Origin: SLDF01 sp964537925
Lineage (GTDB): Bacteria; Bacteroidota; Bacteroidia; Chitinophagales; Saprospiraceae
Direction: 5' to 3'
Assembly (NCBI GenBank): GCA_964537925.1
Contig: CAZICV010000003.1
Coordinates: 124,001 to 188,000 of the forward strand
Length of the DNA stretch: 64,000 nucleotides
Below, piece after piece: positions 43,311 to 51,836 of this stretch (positions are counted from its first letter, which is position 1; every line of letters begins with the position of its first letter). Made by a program: the position numbers and the translations under genes. Below the pieces are notes generated by a model. That model saw only the letters and a program-made list of their open reading frames with translations. It was not told the DNA's origin and ran no database searches.

Positions 43311-44570
43311 ATGTACAAGAAACTCCTCCGGGAAATCGACTACTTCAGGTCCCATCCCGGCAGTATGCGGGTGCTGCTCCTGACCAACCTCATCTATGCC
43401 CTGGTATTGCCGATCATAGAGATGTTCGTCGGGGCCTATATCATGCGCAATTCCTCCGACATCAGCCTGGTCGTCGTATTCCAGTTGGCCTTGTACACGG
43501 GGATACCGATCACCTTCCTGATCAACGGGTACCTGCTCAACCACGTACATATATCGAAGCTCTATTCATTCGGGATGCTGCTCAGCGGGATATCTATGAC
43601 AGCCATGATGCTCCTGGACGAGCTGGATACCACCGGTGTATTCATGGGTGGCCTGATCATGGGACTCTCCTATGGCTTCTTCTGGGCCAACCGGGACTAC
43701 CTGGCGCTGAATACCACCGAGGACAAGAGCCGCAACTATTACTACGGGCTGGAGACATTCTTCTACACACTCACCTTCATTATCGTGCCCTACCTGGCGG
43801 GGTCTTTTATCGCCCAGACAGGAAAACACGGCTGGTTCGGCGGGCAGGTGAACGTAGCTTATTACATACTCACCGGCTGCGTATTTGTCCTGACCATCCT
43901 GGCCTCGGTACTGGTGCATAAAGGCGGATTCAGGAATCCGCCCAAAGCGCCGTTCCTCTTTTTCAGGTTTGACCGGCTCTGGAATAAAATGCTCCAGCTC
44001 TCCGCACTCAAGGGTGTAGCCCAGGGCTATATCGTCACAGCCCCGGTCATGCTGATCATGAAACTGGTGGGCGAAGAAGGTGAGCTGGGAACGATCCAGT
44101 CGATCGGCGCTTTCCTGTCCGCGATCGTACTCTATATGCTGGGTCGGGTCAGCACTGCGGATCATCGCATCCGGATCTTTACGGCCGGTCTGCTGCTCTT
44201 CGTCGTAGGCGCTATCTTCAATGCGGCGCTGTACTCATCGCTGGGCGTCATACTGTTCGTACTCTGCCTGATCTTTGCGCGCCCGCTGCTGGATATAGCT
44301 TACTTCCCCATCCAGTTGGGCGTCATAGACCGTGTGGCGGCCAAGGAGAACCGCAACGAGTTTGCCTATATATTCAACCACGAGCTGGGCCTGTACATCG
44401 GGCGGCTGTTCGGTTGCGGGCTGTTCATCGTACTGGCCCGGTACATCAGCGACGATGTGGCGCTGCGTTATGCCTTGCTCGTGATCGCGGGCATACAGTT
44501 CATTTCGCTGTTCATAGCGCGGTCCATTGTAAAGGACATGGGTCAAACCCCCGTGGCACAAAAAGCGTGA
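43311..44570 (+). CDS. MFS transporter, probable sugar or oligosaccharide importer
   Basis: A 419-residue protein with twelve predicted membrane segments, for example VLLLTNLIYALVLPIIEMFV, LVVVFQLALYTGIPITFLIN, LLSGISMTAMMLLDEL, FFYTLTFIIVPYLAGSFIAQ, AYYILTGCVFVLTILASVLV and IFTAGLLLFVVGAIFNAALY. The inter-repeat signature is weak, but the cytoplasmic loop FFWANRDYLALNTTEDKSRN after segment four is characteristic of the MFS group found beside GH130 genes in Bacteroidota. It lies 55 bases after GH130 and 42 bases before the lipoprotein gene, all on the plus strand. It should carry the GH130 substrate across the inner membrane. Direction of transport is inferred from context. Confidence 0.85.
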   Translation: MYKKLLREIDYFRSHPGSMRVLLLTNLIYALVLPIIEMFVGAYIMRNSSDISLVVVFQLALYTGIPITFLINGYLLNHVHISKLYSFGMLLSGISMTAMMLLDELDTTGVFMGGLIMGLSYGFFWANRDYLALNTTEDKSRNYYYGLETFFYTLTFIIVPYLAGSFIAQTGKHGWFGGQVNVAYYILTGCVFVLTILASVLVHKGGFRNPPKAPFLFFRFDRLWNKMLQLSALKGVAQGYIVTAPVMLIMKLVGEEGELGTIQSIGAFLSAIVLYMLGRVSTADHRIRIFTAGLLLFVVGAIFNAALYSSLGVILFVLCLIFARPLLDIAYFPIQLGVIDRVAAKENRNEFAYIFNHELGLYIGRLFGCGLFIVLARYISDDVALRYALLVIAGIQFISLFIARSIVKDMGQTPVAQKA

Positions 44571-44612
44571 ACTTAATCCCATAATCACTACTGACCTCAA
44601 AATATTCGCTTC

Positions 44613-46352
44613 ATGACGTGTAAACAACTATTGCTGGCCGGGCTGGTGATGACGGGCCTGATCGCCTGCGGACCGCGGGAGTCTTCCTTTGAGCCGGACG
44701 CTACCCCGGTAGAACAGGCAGCCGTATCGCGCATCGAACAGATGCCCAACCTGCCTGAGCCCTTTGCCATGAAGGACTGGAAGAAAACCGCCCTGGACTT
44801 CGACGCCTATGTCTATGACTTCAGCGCCAGCGGCAAGTACCTGCCCCTGATCTGGGAAGATACGGCCCGCCGCAATTTTGACCAGAATACGTTCGGCATC
44901 TATACCGCCATTGGCGATGTACGCGAAGGTCCGCTGAAAAACGGCGGTGAAGCCCATGAGGCCCTGGGCGTGCTCGGCTCCATCCTGGGCGCTACCCTTG
45001 TCGGCGTCGACAAGAGCGACCAGGACGGCCGCAACTACGTGCGTATGGCCCGCAACTACTTCAACAGGGACAATGGCTGGAATATCGTGATGAATTTCAC
45101 CGGCCCGACCGGTCATATCGGCGGCGGCTACGGCAATGACTACTGGTATGACGTCTTCAACAATGTCCTCTTCTATGCCGTAGGCAATTTCTACCCGGAA
45201 GAAGAGGGCTACGAGGATATCATGCGCACTGTGGCCGACCAGTTTTACCGCTCCGATTCGGTGCTGGGCCAGAGCTACAGCTACTCTTTCTTCGACTTTG
45301 GCAAGATGACGCCCGGCACCAGTCATATACCGCCGCAGGAAGATGTAGCTGCAGGATATGCCTTCATACTCTATGCAGCCTATGTGAAGTTCAAGGACGA
45401 GAAATACCTGCACGCCGCCCAGAATGCGCTGAATGTCCTCTCGGCCCAGAAAGAAAGCCGATTCTATGAGATACTGATGCCTTTCGCGGCCTACGTAGCG
45501 GCCCGGATGAACGCAGAAGCCGGTACTTCTTACGATATCCACCCGTTCCTGGACTGGACCTTCGACGGCACAGCTACCAACCGGGTCGGCTGGGGTGTGA
45601 TCTCGGACCGGTGGGGAGGGTACGACGTACACGGTGTAGTGGGCAGTACAGTACACAACGGCGGATACGGCTTTCTCATGAATACATTTGACCTGGCCTG
45701 GCCGCTGACCGCCATGGTCCGCTATGACCAGCGCTATGCCCGGGCTGTGGGTAAGTGGCTGCTTAATGCCGCCAATACGTCCAGACTGTTCTACCCCTAT
45801 GATGTGCCGGACTCCCTGCAGGCTATCCCTCATGCCAAAGGAGTCACACGCAACGTAATCGCCTATGAAGGCCTGATCAAGGAATCTACTTTTGACAAGT
45901 ACAAAGGCATCACTCCCTTCATACAGGGCGATGGTCCCAACTGGTTCCCCGGTATGCCGGAAGAGACGATGTTCTCCGTATACGGGAGCGGTCATGTGGG
46001 GATCTTCGGCGGTATCATCCGGCCCACAGACGATGACCGTATCCTGCAGATCAACTGCCTCGCTACCGATATGTTCCAAGCCCATGAGGCCTGGCCTACC
46101 TATCTCTATTACAACCCGTACAGCGAAGCACGTGAAATAACGCTGGATCTCGGCGCGTCGGCTACAGACATCTACGACTCGGTCAGCAGGAAGTTCTTAC
46201 AGCGAAGAGCTACCGGCGGCGCCAGGATCAGCTTGCCTGCTGATGCGGCCCGGGTGGTCGTACTGGTACCGTCCGGCTCGAAATACAGCGATCGTGACGG
46301 TATACTCTACGCGGGCGACAAGGCCATCGATTTCCGCTATACCACGAAATAA
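44613..46352 (+). CDS. Lipoprotein of unknown, probably glycan-active family (paralogue of 34720 N-terminal domain)
   Basis: A 579-residue lipoprotein (lipobox GLIACG after LLAGLVMTGLIAC). The whole mature part aligns with residues 30-540 of the protein at 34720. Shared blocks are EPFAMKDWKKTALDFDAYVY, GATLVGVDKSDQDGRNYVRM, GNDYWYDVFNNVLFY, AAYVAARMNAEAGTSYDIHP, GWGVISDRWGGYDVHGVVG and MVRYDQRYARAVGKWLLNAA. It lacks the Ig, LamG and sorting domains, so it keeps one module and uses a lipid anchor instead of T9SS. The helical character with conserved Asp, Glu, Trp and Tyr fits an alpha/alpha-barrel hydrolase or lyase. Having two versions in one locus, one extracellular and one periplasmic or surface-anchored, suggests sequential cleavage of one polymer. 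The terminator at 46394 ends the operon. Confidence 0.72.
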   Translation: MTCKQLLLAGLVMTGLIACGPRESSFEPDATPVEQAAVSRIEQMPNLPEPFAMKDWKKTALDFDAYVYDFSASGKYLPLIWEDTARRNFDQNTFGIYTAIGDVREGPLKNGGEAHEALGVLGSILGATLVGVDKSDQDGRNYVRMARNYFNRDNGWNIVMNFTGPTGHIGGGYGNDYWYDVFNNVLFYAVGNFYPEEEGYEDIMRTVADQFYRSDSVLGQSYSYSFFDFGKMTPGTSHIPPQEDVAAGYAFILYAAYVKFKDEKYLHAAQNALNVLSAQKESRFYEILMPFAAYVAARMNAEAGTSYDIHPFLDWTFDGTATNRVGWGVISDRWGGYDVHGVVGSTVHNGGYGFLMNTFDLAWPLTAMVRYDQRYARAVGKWLLNAANTSRLFYPYDVPDSLQAIPHAKGVTRNVIAYEGLIKESTFDKYKGITPFIQGDGPNWFPGMPEETMFSVYGSGHVGIFGGIIRPTDDDRILQINCLATDMFQAHEAWPTYLYYNPYSEAREITLDLGASATDIYDSVSRKFLQRRATGGARISLPADAARVVVLVPSGSKYSDRDGILYAGDKAIDFRYTTK

Positions 46353-46393
46353 GACCCGGTAGAACGGGTCATCCGGCCAGAGAGCCGGGCAAG

Positions 46394-46427
46394 CTGCGGG
46401 GCACGATACAACAATCGTCCCCCGCAG
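46394..46427 (+). terminator. Stem-loop terminator at the end of the glycan locus operon
   Basis: CTGCGGGG (46394-46401) pairs with CCCCGCAG (46420-46427), extended by CGAT/ATCG around the loop ACAACA. A smaller hairpin GACCCG/CGGGTC sits at 46354-46371. The T run is weak. The kinase gene starts 16 bases later. Confidence 0.55.
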
Positions 46428-46442
46428 TCAGTTATGTAAGAT

Positions 46443-48986
46443 ATGAGTCTCCTGAACCGGTTCGAGCGCCCGTGGATGCAGTCTACCAAAGGCAAGGTCA
46501 TACTGGCGTCCCTGTTGGGGGCTCTTGCATTGGGAGGGGCCTGGCTCACCATCAGGCTGAGCTTCGATGAGATGTTGCATACCGTAGACCACCTCTCCAC
46601 ACCCAATACCAAGATGGAGGTATTCTACAGGCTGTACCGCGAGATCATCCTGCACGACCAGAACCTCCGCAACCAGGAGACCCTTACCCGAGGCAGCATA
46701 AAGACCGACGAGACGGCAGCCGGCCGCATGCGACTGCTGGTAGACACCCTCAAGACCCTGAGCGAGGGCCACCCTGAGCAGGAAGCCCGCCTGGACAGCA
46801 TACAGCGGCTGCTATCCAGGCGTGACCGCCTGTATACCGTCTACCTGCGCGCACGGATCGATCTCATGGGCAACAAGACACTGAGCCGCCACCTCTCCGA
46901 ACTCAACGAGCTGCTGGATACGGGCCTGCCGCTGGCAGACAGCAGTGTGGTGACATCGAGCAGGAAGACGACCCGGACCACAATCGTACCCGCCATCCCT
47001 GTAGAGCCCGCCACGCAGAAAGAACCGGAACGAAGACCGGGTTTTTTCCAGCGTCTTTTTGGCAGAAAACAAACTGAGCCACTCGAGAAACCCGCAACGC
47101 CGCCGGTCACGGTCGTGGAGGAAGAATGGAATGTGCAGGTCGATACAGTCCGCGTGGCAAGGGAGGACAGCCTGCTGCAGGCGATCGGCGGCCAACTGCG
47201 CGATGTCCAGGCACAGCAGGAGAAACAGACTGCACTGGTACTCCGCAAAAAACTGGAATACCTGCAGGCCAGCAACCAGCTCATCCGGCAACTGATGGGC
47301 GTTCTGCATGACTTCGAAGAGGAGGAGTTCCAGGCGACACTGGCGACTTCGACCAAAGCAGCGGCACTCGTCAGCCGCAATATCGAGCGCATGAATGCGA
47401 TCATCTTTTTCTTCTTTGCGGGCGCCTCACTGCTGGTCTTCATGATCCTGACGGATATCGTGCGGAGCAACCGCTATCGCAAGGAACTGATCGCCGCAAA
47501 AGAAGAAGCCGAACACCTGGGACAGGTCAAAGAGCGGTTCCTCGCCAATATGAGCCACGAGATCCGTACGCCGCTGCAGACCATCCTGGGATTTGCTGAT
47601 CAGGCGATGCAGGAAGAGCAGCCGCGCAAAGAAGCGATTGAGGTCATACACCGCTCTTCGGAACATCTGCTGCAGATCGTCAATGAAGTCCTCGATTACA
47701 GCAGGCTGGTTTCGGGGCGCATGTCCTGGGCTTCTCTGCCCTTTGACCTGGCGGCCCTGTTCCGCGAAACAGGCGAGGTCTTCGCTTTCCAGGCTGCGCG
47801 CAAAGGGCTTGGATTCGACCTGCAACAGGATCTGCCTCAGCCACTCCTGGTGAAGGGCGATGCATTCAGGCTTCGCCAGGTACTCTTCAACATAGTGGGC
47901 AATGCCCTCAAGTTTACCGAAGAAGGCCGGGTATCTGTCGCCGCGAAAGCGGTCATCACCCGGGACATCTGCCGCCTGACCGTCCAGGTGCACGATACCG
48001 GTATCGGTATGTCCGAGGAAGCTGTCGGGAAAGTGTTCAGGCAGTTTGAACAGGCCGATACGGGGGTAGCCAGCAGGTTTGGCGGCACGGGACTAGGCCT
48101 CAGCATCGTACGGGAACTGGTCGAAGGCCAGGGTGGCCAGATCATCCTGCAAAGCAGGCCGGGCGAAGGTACGGATGTACAGGTAAGGCTGGACTTCCCG
48201 CTCTGTACGGATGCAGGAGATACGGCGCGTGAAGATGATGTATCCGCAGATCCGGCGCTCTCCGCCAGGCCGGGCCGCATACTGCTCATCGATGATGATC
48301 CGGCCATCCTCCGGCTCTGTGCAAACTGGCTCAGGCGGCTCGGGATCGACCACCTTACCACGACCCGGCCCGAAGAGCTGCTGCGGTGGTGTACCGATCC
48401 GGCCGTAGCGCTTGTGCTGGCCGATATACGGATGCCCGCCATGAGCGGAAAGCAGTTGCTGCTGCAGATCCGGGACGCTACGGGTGGAGCGATGCCGGTA
48501 GTAGCCATGACGGCTGAGGTGATGCCCGAAGAACAGTCAAGCCTGCTGAGTGCGGGTTTTCGCGGCGTGCTGCTCAAGCCTTTCCGCGAGAAGGATATAG
48601 CCGGCGCGATATGGCGGCACGCACGTACCATACAGACAGATGCCCCCGCTACAGCCCCGGAGACCGGCCCCGAAGCGGACGAAAGATTGTCACAGTTGTT
48701 TGCAGAGGAGACTTCGGCGGATCTCTGCCTGCTACGTGCGGCGCTCGAAGAAGGACATGCCGATGAAATTGCGGAGGTCCTGCACAGGCTGGCGGGTCGC
48801 TGCGGCCAGTTTGGCCACCGCAGTCTCTACCTCTCTTTCAGGAAAGCAGAGATAGCGCTCCGGAAGGGTACAGAACCCGGAACCCTGGCCCCGGAGATCA
48901 GGGACAGCATGCTTGCACTGGAATCGCTGATCCAATCACCGGCTACGGACAACGCGGAAGATATCGCTCAATCCTCCAGTTCGTAG
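46443..48986 (+). CDS. Hybrid sensor histidine kinase with receiver and Hpt domains
   Basis: An 847-residue inner-membrane kinase. One membrane segment lies near residues 18-36 and another near 322-344, enclosing a periplasmic region of about 285 residues with helical character and a Pro/Glu-rich insert (RRPGFFQRLFGRKQ). Then follow HisKA with the phospho-His in FLANMSHEIRTPLQTILGFA, HATPase_c (VLFNIVGNALKFTEE, DTGIGM, FGGTGLGLSI), a receiver (ILLIDDDPAILRL, Asp in VLADIRMPAMSG, Lys in GVLLKPF) and a C-terminal Hpt domain with His in VLHRLAGRCGQFG. This is a complete phosphorelay in one chain; the obvious final partner is the sigma-54 regulator encoded convergently, whose 3' end overlaps by 19 bases. 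Confidence 0.92.
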   Translation: MSLLNRFERPWMQSTKGKVILASLLGALALGGAWLTIRLSFDEMLHTVDHLSTPNTKMEVFYRLYREIILHDQNLRNQETLTRGSIKTDETAAGRMRLLVDTLKTLSEGHPEQEARLDSIQRLLSRRDRLYTVYLRARIDLMGNKTLSRHLSELNELLDTGLPLADSSVVTSSRKTTRTTIVPAIPVEPATQKEPERRPGFFQRLFGRKQTEPLEKPATPPVTVVEEEWNVQVDTVRVAREDSLLQAIGGQLRDVQAQQEKQTALVLRKKLEYLQASNQLIRQLMGVLHDFEEEEFQATLATSTKAAALVSRNIERMNAIIFFFFAGASLLVFMILTDIVRSNRYRKELIAAKEEAEHLGQVKERFLANMSHEIRTPLQTILGFADQAMQEEQPRKEAIEVIHRSSEHLLQIVNEVLDYSRLVSGRMSWASLPFDLAALFRETGEVFAFQAARKGLGFDLQQDLPQPLLVKGDAFRLRQVLFNIVGNALKFTEEGRVSVAAKAVITRDICRLTVQVHDTGIGMSEEAVGKVFRQFEQADTGVASRFGGTGLGLSIVRELVEGQGGQIILQSRPGEGTDVQVRLDFPLCTDAGDTAREDDVSADPALSARPGRILLIDDDPAILRLCANWLRRLGIDHLTTTRPEELLRWCTDPAVALVLADIRMPAMSGKQLLLQIRDATGGAMPVVAMTAEVMPEEQSSLLSAGFRGVLLKPFREKDIAGAIWRHARTIQTDAPATAPETGPEADERLSQLFAEETSADLCLLRAALEEGHADEIAEVLHRLAGRCGQFGHRSLYLSFRKAEIALRKGTEPGTLAPEIRDSMLALESLIQSPATDNAEDIAQSSSS

Positions 48987-50320
48987 CGTTTGATCTTGTG
49001 ATACAGGGTCTTGCGGTCAATGTTGAGCAGCCTGGCCGCTTTTGACTTATTGTACCGGACTTCGATCAGTGTCTTGCGGATCAGCTCTTTCTCCTGTTGT
49101 TCCTGTATCTCTTTCAGGTCCCTGGTCGGGACCTTTGGTTCCGCAGTTGTATAGAGACCAAGCACCATCTCCTCGGGCAGTACATCATCCTGGATCACCG
49201 GGCCTGTGCTAAGTAACACGGCCCGTTTGATGACATTTTTCAACTCCCTGAGATTGCCGGGCCAGTCATAATTACGCAGGATATCCAGCGCAGCGGGCGA
49301 AAACCGCTCTACAGACCTTTTGAGGTCCCTGTTGGCCCTGTCCGTAAAGAAACCGATGAATTCATCTATGTCCCCGTCACGCTCCCTTAGCGGAGGGAGG
49401 CGGACCTGGAATTCGTTGAGACGGTGATAGAGGTCTTCCCGGAAGTCTCCCCGGCGCACGGCCTGCAGCAAGTCTTCATTGGTAGCCGCCAGCAATCGTA
49501 CATCTACATCGATCGCCTCGTGTGCGCCTACGCGCTGTATCCTGCGCTCCTGGATCGCACGCAGCAGCTTGACCTGTACATCATAGCTGAGATTGCCTAC
49601 CTCGTCCAGGAAAAGCGTACCGCCGCCTGCCGCCTCGAATACGCCTGTCTTGTCACCCACAGCTCCCGTAAAGGCGCCCTTCACGTGTCCAAAAAGTTCG
49701 CTGGCAGCCAGCTCACGGGACAAAGCTCCGCAGTCAACGGCAATGAAAGGGCGATCCTTGCGGAGGCTGCCTTCGTGGATACTTCTGGCCGCCATCTCCT
49801 TGCCGGTACCACTCTCTCCTATCAGCAATACGGACATATCCGTAGGCGCTACCAGGTCTATATACCTGTAGAGCGTACGTGCAGCCTGGGACTGTCCCCT
49901 GATCATGGCCGGCTCACCGGCCGCTTCTGCAGACGGTTCTACACCGGGCTGTTCCGGGAGAGGCGCCTCCAGCGCCTCGCGGATGAGCATGTCCAGTTCC
50001 TCCGGGTTGACCGGCTTGGTGATATAGTCCAGCGCACCCGAACGGATCGCGCGTACAGCCGTGCGGACATCGTTGAAACTGGTCATGATGATCGCCGGGC
50101 TGTTGGCGCCCTGTGCACGTATGTGTTGCAGAAACTCGATGCCCGTACCATCCGGCAGCCGGTAGTCCAGCAGGAACAAGTCAAACTCCTGCCTGCCGAA
50201 AAGCCTGCGGCCGTCCTGCAGGTTGCCGGCAGCACTGACCTGGTGTCCCTTCCTGCCCAAAAACCTTTCCAGAATCAGCACAAAGCTGCTATCGTCCTCG
50301 ATCAAAAGAATGTGGGCCAT
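48968..50320 (-). CDS. Sigma-54-dependent response regulator (NtrC type)
   Basis: Start set at the ATG at 50320, where the receiver begins (MAHILLIEDDSSFVLILERF); the frame runs 20 residues further upstream as a hydrophobic stretch that does not belong to the family. The 450-residue product has a receiver with the phospho-Asp in LFLLDYRLPDGTG and Lys in YITKPVNPEEL. An AAA+ domain carries Walker A (GESGTGKE), an intact GAFTGA loop and Walker B (GTLFLDEVG). A Fis-type HTH ends it (YNKSKAARLLNIDRKTLYHK). The intact GAFTGA means it can drive sigma-54 promoters. It converges on the hybrid kinase gene with a 19-base overlap of the 3' ends and is its probable cognate partner. Confidence 0.92.
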   Translation of the reverse strand: MAHILLIEDDSSFVLILERFLGRKGHQVSAAGNLQDGRRLFGRQEFDLFLLDYRLPDGTGIEFLQHIRAQGANSPAIIMTSFNDVRTAVRAIRSGALDYITKPVNPEELDMLIREALEAPLPEQPGVEPSAEAAGEPAMIRGQSQAARTLYRYIDLVAPTDMSVLLIGESGTGKEMAARSIHEGSLRKDRPFIAVDCGALSRELAASELFGHVKGAFTGAVGDKTGVFEAAGGGTLFLDEVGNLSYDVQVKLLRAIQERRIQRVGAHEAIDVDVRLLAATNEDLLQAVRRGDFREDLYHRLNEFQVRLPPLRERDGDIDEFIGFFTDRANRDLKRSVERFSPAALDILRNYDWPGNLRELKNVIKRAVLLSTGPVIQDDVLPEEMVLGLYTTAEPKVPTRDLKEIQEQQEKELIRKTLIEVRYNKSKAARLLNIDRKTLYHKIKRYELED

Positions 50321-50415
50321 ATAAGCAAAAATAAAGAAACATATGCTCCCCGCCAGAACAGTCAGGAGAAATCTCGCCACATCGCCAAAGTCTCCTCATC
50401 CGCTGCAAAATGAAA

Positions 50416-50445
50416 GACCGCCTTCCGGCTTTTCGGGAGGCGGTC
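50416..50445. terminator. Strong stem-loop, probable terminator
   Basis: GACCGCCTTCC (50416-50426) pairs with GGGAGGCGGTC (50435-50445); eleven pairs including one mismatch-tolerant G-U, and CATTTTC follows on the plus strand. No plus-strand gene precedes it, so it may back up the terminator at 50532-50560 on the minus strand. Confidence 0.5.
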
Positions 50446-50531
50446 ATTTTCAGGAAGGCCCATCGTCGCAGGTTATAAAACCTGCTAAACGGGTTTCAAT
50501 CGGATCATTCATGACCTCTTGGATAAACAAA

Positions 50532-50560
50532 AAGAGCCGGAGAAGCGGATCCCGGCTCTT
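50532..50560 (-). terminator. Rho-independent terminator of the PepSY-like gene
   Basis: AAGAGCCGG (50532-50540) pairs with CCGGCTCTT (50552-50560); read on the minus strand the stem is followed by TTTTTGTTT. It lies 36 bases after the stop codon of the gene at 50597-50926. Confidence 0.8.
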
Positions 50561-50596
50561 GGATGAAAAAGGTCAATATATATATGAGCAAATGGG

Positions 50597-50926
50597 TCAA
50601 TGTTGCTTCTTAAGGGTCTCTACTTTCTTACCCTCCTTGTCCAGCTTTACGGTCTTGGTTTCCATAGCTCTTGTCAGCTCTACCTCGTAGTACTCGGCAT
50701 TATCCTTCTTTACATGGAAGGCTGCTGAGATCGACCAGTCACTGTATTCCTGGCCCTGAAGTGTAGTTTTGACTGCCTGTGGAAGATCTTCCGGTTTGAT
50801 CGGCTTCCTGTTATCGTCGGCAGCTACGGCGACCTGAGCCCGAGCATCGGAGGGAACTGCATCCTGTGCGGATACTGCTGTCGTAAAACCCAACATAGCA
50901 ACGAAAAGAACAACTGAGATTTTCAT
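50597..50926 (-). CDS. Small periplasmic PepSY-like protein
   Basis: Start taken at the ATG at 50926 with a signal peptide (SVVLFVAMLGFTTAVSAQ). The mature part of about 90 residues contains IKPEDLPQAVKTTLQGQEYS, WSISAAFHVKKDNAEYYEVE and MKTVKLDKEGKKVE-like sequence at the end. Helix (E-D-L-P-x-A-V), strand, strand, with a Y-E-V-E-L pattern and D-x-x-G-K turn, is the PepSY-like (DUF2874-type) fold of small periplasmic Bacteroidota proteins. Such proteins are thought to bind or inhibit, not catalyse. It is a single gene ending at a clear intrinsic terminator. Family assignment is good; function unknown. Confidence 0.75.
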   Translation of the reverse strand: MKISVVLFVAMLGFTTAVSAQDAVPSDARAQVAVAADDNRKPIKPEDLPQAVKTTLQGQEYSDWSISAAFHVKKDNAEYYEVELTRAMETKTVKLDKEGKKVETLKKQH

Positions 50927-51250
50927 AACGCTTGATTTTTGAGTGATATAATTGTTGGACACCACTTCGTATTTGACAACCGATTACATCTCTACTATAT
51001 GAAAATCACGTGCCAAAGCAGTGCATGAAAATCAAACCCCTCATTATCAATAATAAAAGAATATGCATAATATTTAATGTGATAGAAAGTATGTGGAATT
51101 ATTCCCCAGGATGGGGACTCTGTTCCCCACATTGTCCACATATTCCGGGCAGCATGCAGAAGTTTTGCCGGTTTGCAGCACCGAATTATGCCTGTAAGGG
51201 TGAACAATACATGTCGTACCGACTGTTGATTGACCAAATTGCTTTGAGTC

Positions 51251-51814
51251 ATGACCGATGAAACAGTCTGGTATGTCAAGGTTAGCCTGACGATTCTTGT
51301 AATATTGCTTTTTTTGGCCGGGCGTGCGCTGGCGGTACGGATCATTGTACGGCATGCGCGTACACACGATATTGACCGTTCGAGAACCCGGTATACGGTC
51401 AAGGTGTACAATTTCGTCTCGGTGCTGATTTCGTGTACGATACTGGCGATCGTGTGGGATGTCAAGTTCCAGCATCTGTCCGTGTTCTTCGCTTCATTCC
51501 TGACAGTCGCCGGGGTAGCGTTGTTTGCGGCCTGGTCCATCCTGAGCAATATCACAGCCTCGGTCATTCTTTTCTTCTATCATCCCATGCGTATCGGGGA
51601 GCGTATCCGTATCATGGACGGAGATAACTCGGTCACGGGCAGGATCAAGGATGTCACCCTGTTTTCCATCCTGATAGAGACGGACGAGGACAGACATATC
51701 CTCTATCCTAATAACCTGGCTATCCAGAAACCGATCGAACTCCTCAGGGGCAAAAAAATCCCCGCCCCGGTACAGCATGATGAGGATGAAGAGACTCCGG
51801 CGGGTCTGAGCTGA
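51251..51814 (+). CDS. Small MscS-family mechanosensitive channel-like protein
   Basis: A 187-residue protein with three membrane segments (VSLTILVILLFLAGRALAV, FVSVLISCTILAIVWDV and the pore-type VFFASFLTVAGVALFAAWSI) followed by the MscS beta domain (LSNITASVILFFYHPMRIGE, RIRIMDGDNSVTGRIKDVTL, ILIETDEDRHILYPNNLAIQ). The G-x(6)-A-A helix and the motif HPMRIGERI are the family hallmarks. At 187 residues it lacks the large C-terminal cage of E. coli MscS (286 residues). It should gate ion flow under membrane tension in the inner membrane. The gene is monocistronic and convergent with the endonuclease gene. Confidence 0.88.
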   Translation: MTDETVWYVKVSLTILVILLFLAGRALAVRIIVRHARTHDIDRSRTRYTVKVYNFVSVLISCTILAIVWDVKFQHLSVFFASFLTVAGVALFAAWSILSNITASVILFFYHPMRIGERIRIMDGDNSVTGRIKDVTLFSILIETDEDRHILYPNNLAIQKPIELLRGKKIPAPVQHDEDEETPAGLS

Positions 51815-51836
51815 TCCTTTTTGCCGACTGCATGAT

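Noticed and set aside
44628..46085. A 485-codon open frame antisense to the lipoprotein gene
   Set aside because: It is the shadow of a codon-biased gene whose protein aligns over its whole length to the paralogue at 34720; the antisense product has no recognisable domain or start context.
50995..51567. A 190-codon minus-strand frame overlapping the MscS-like gene
   Set aside because: The plus-strand MscS domain is unambiguous, and the antisense product has no signal, domain or plausible composition.
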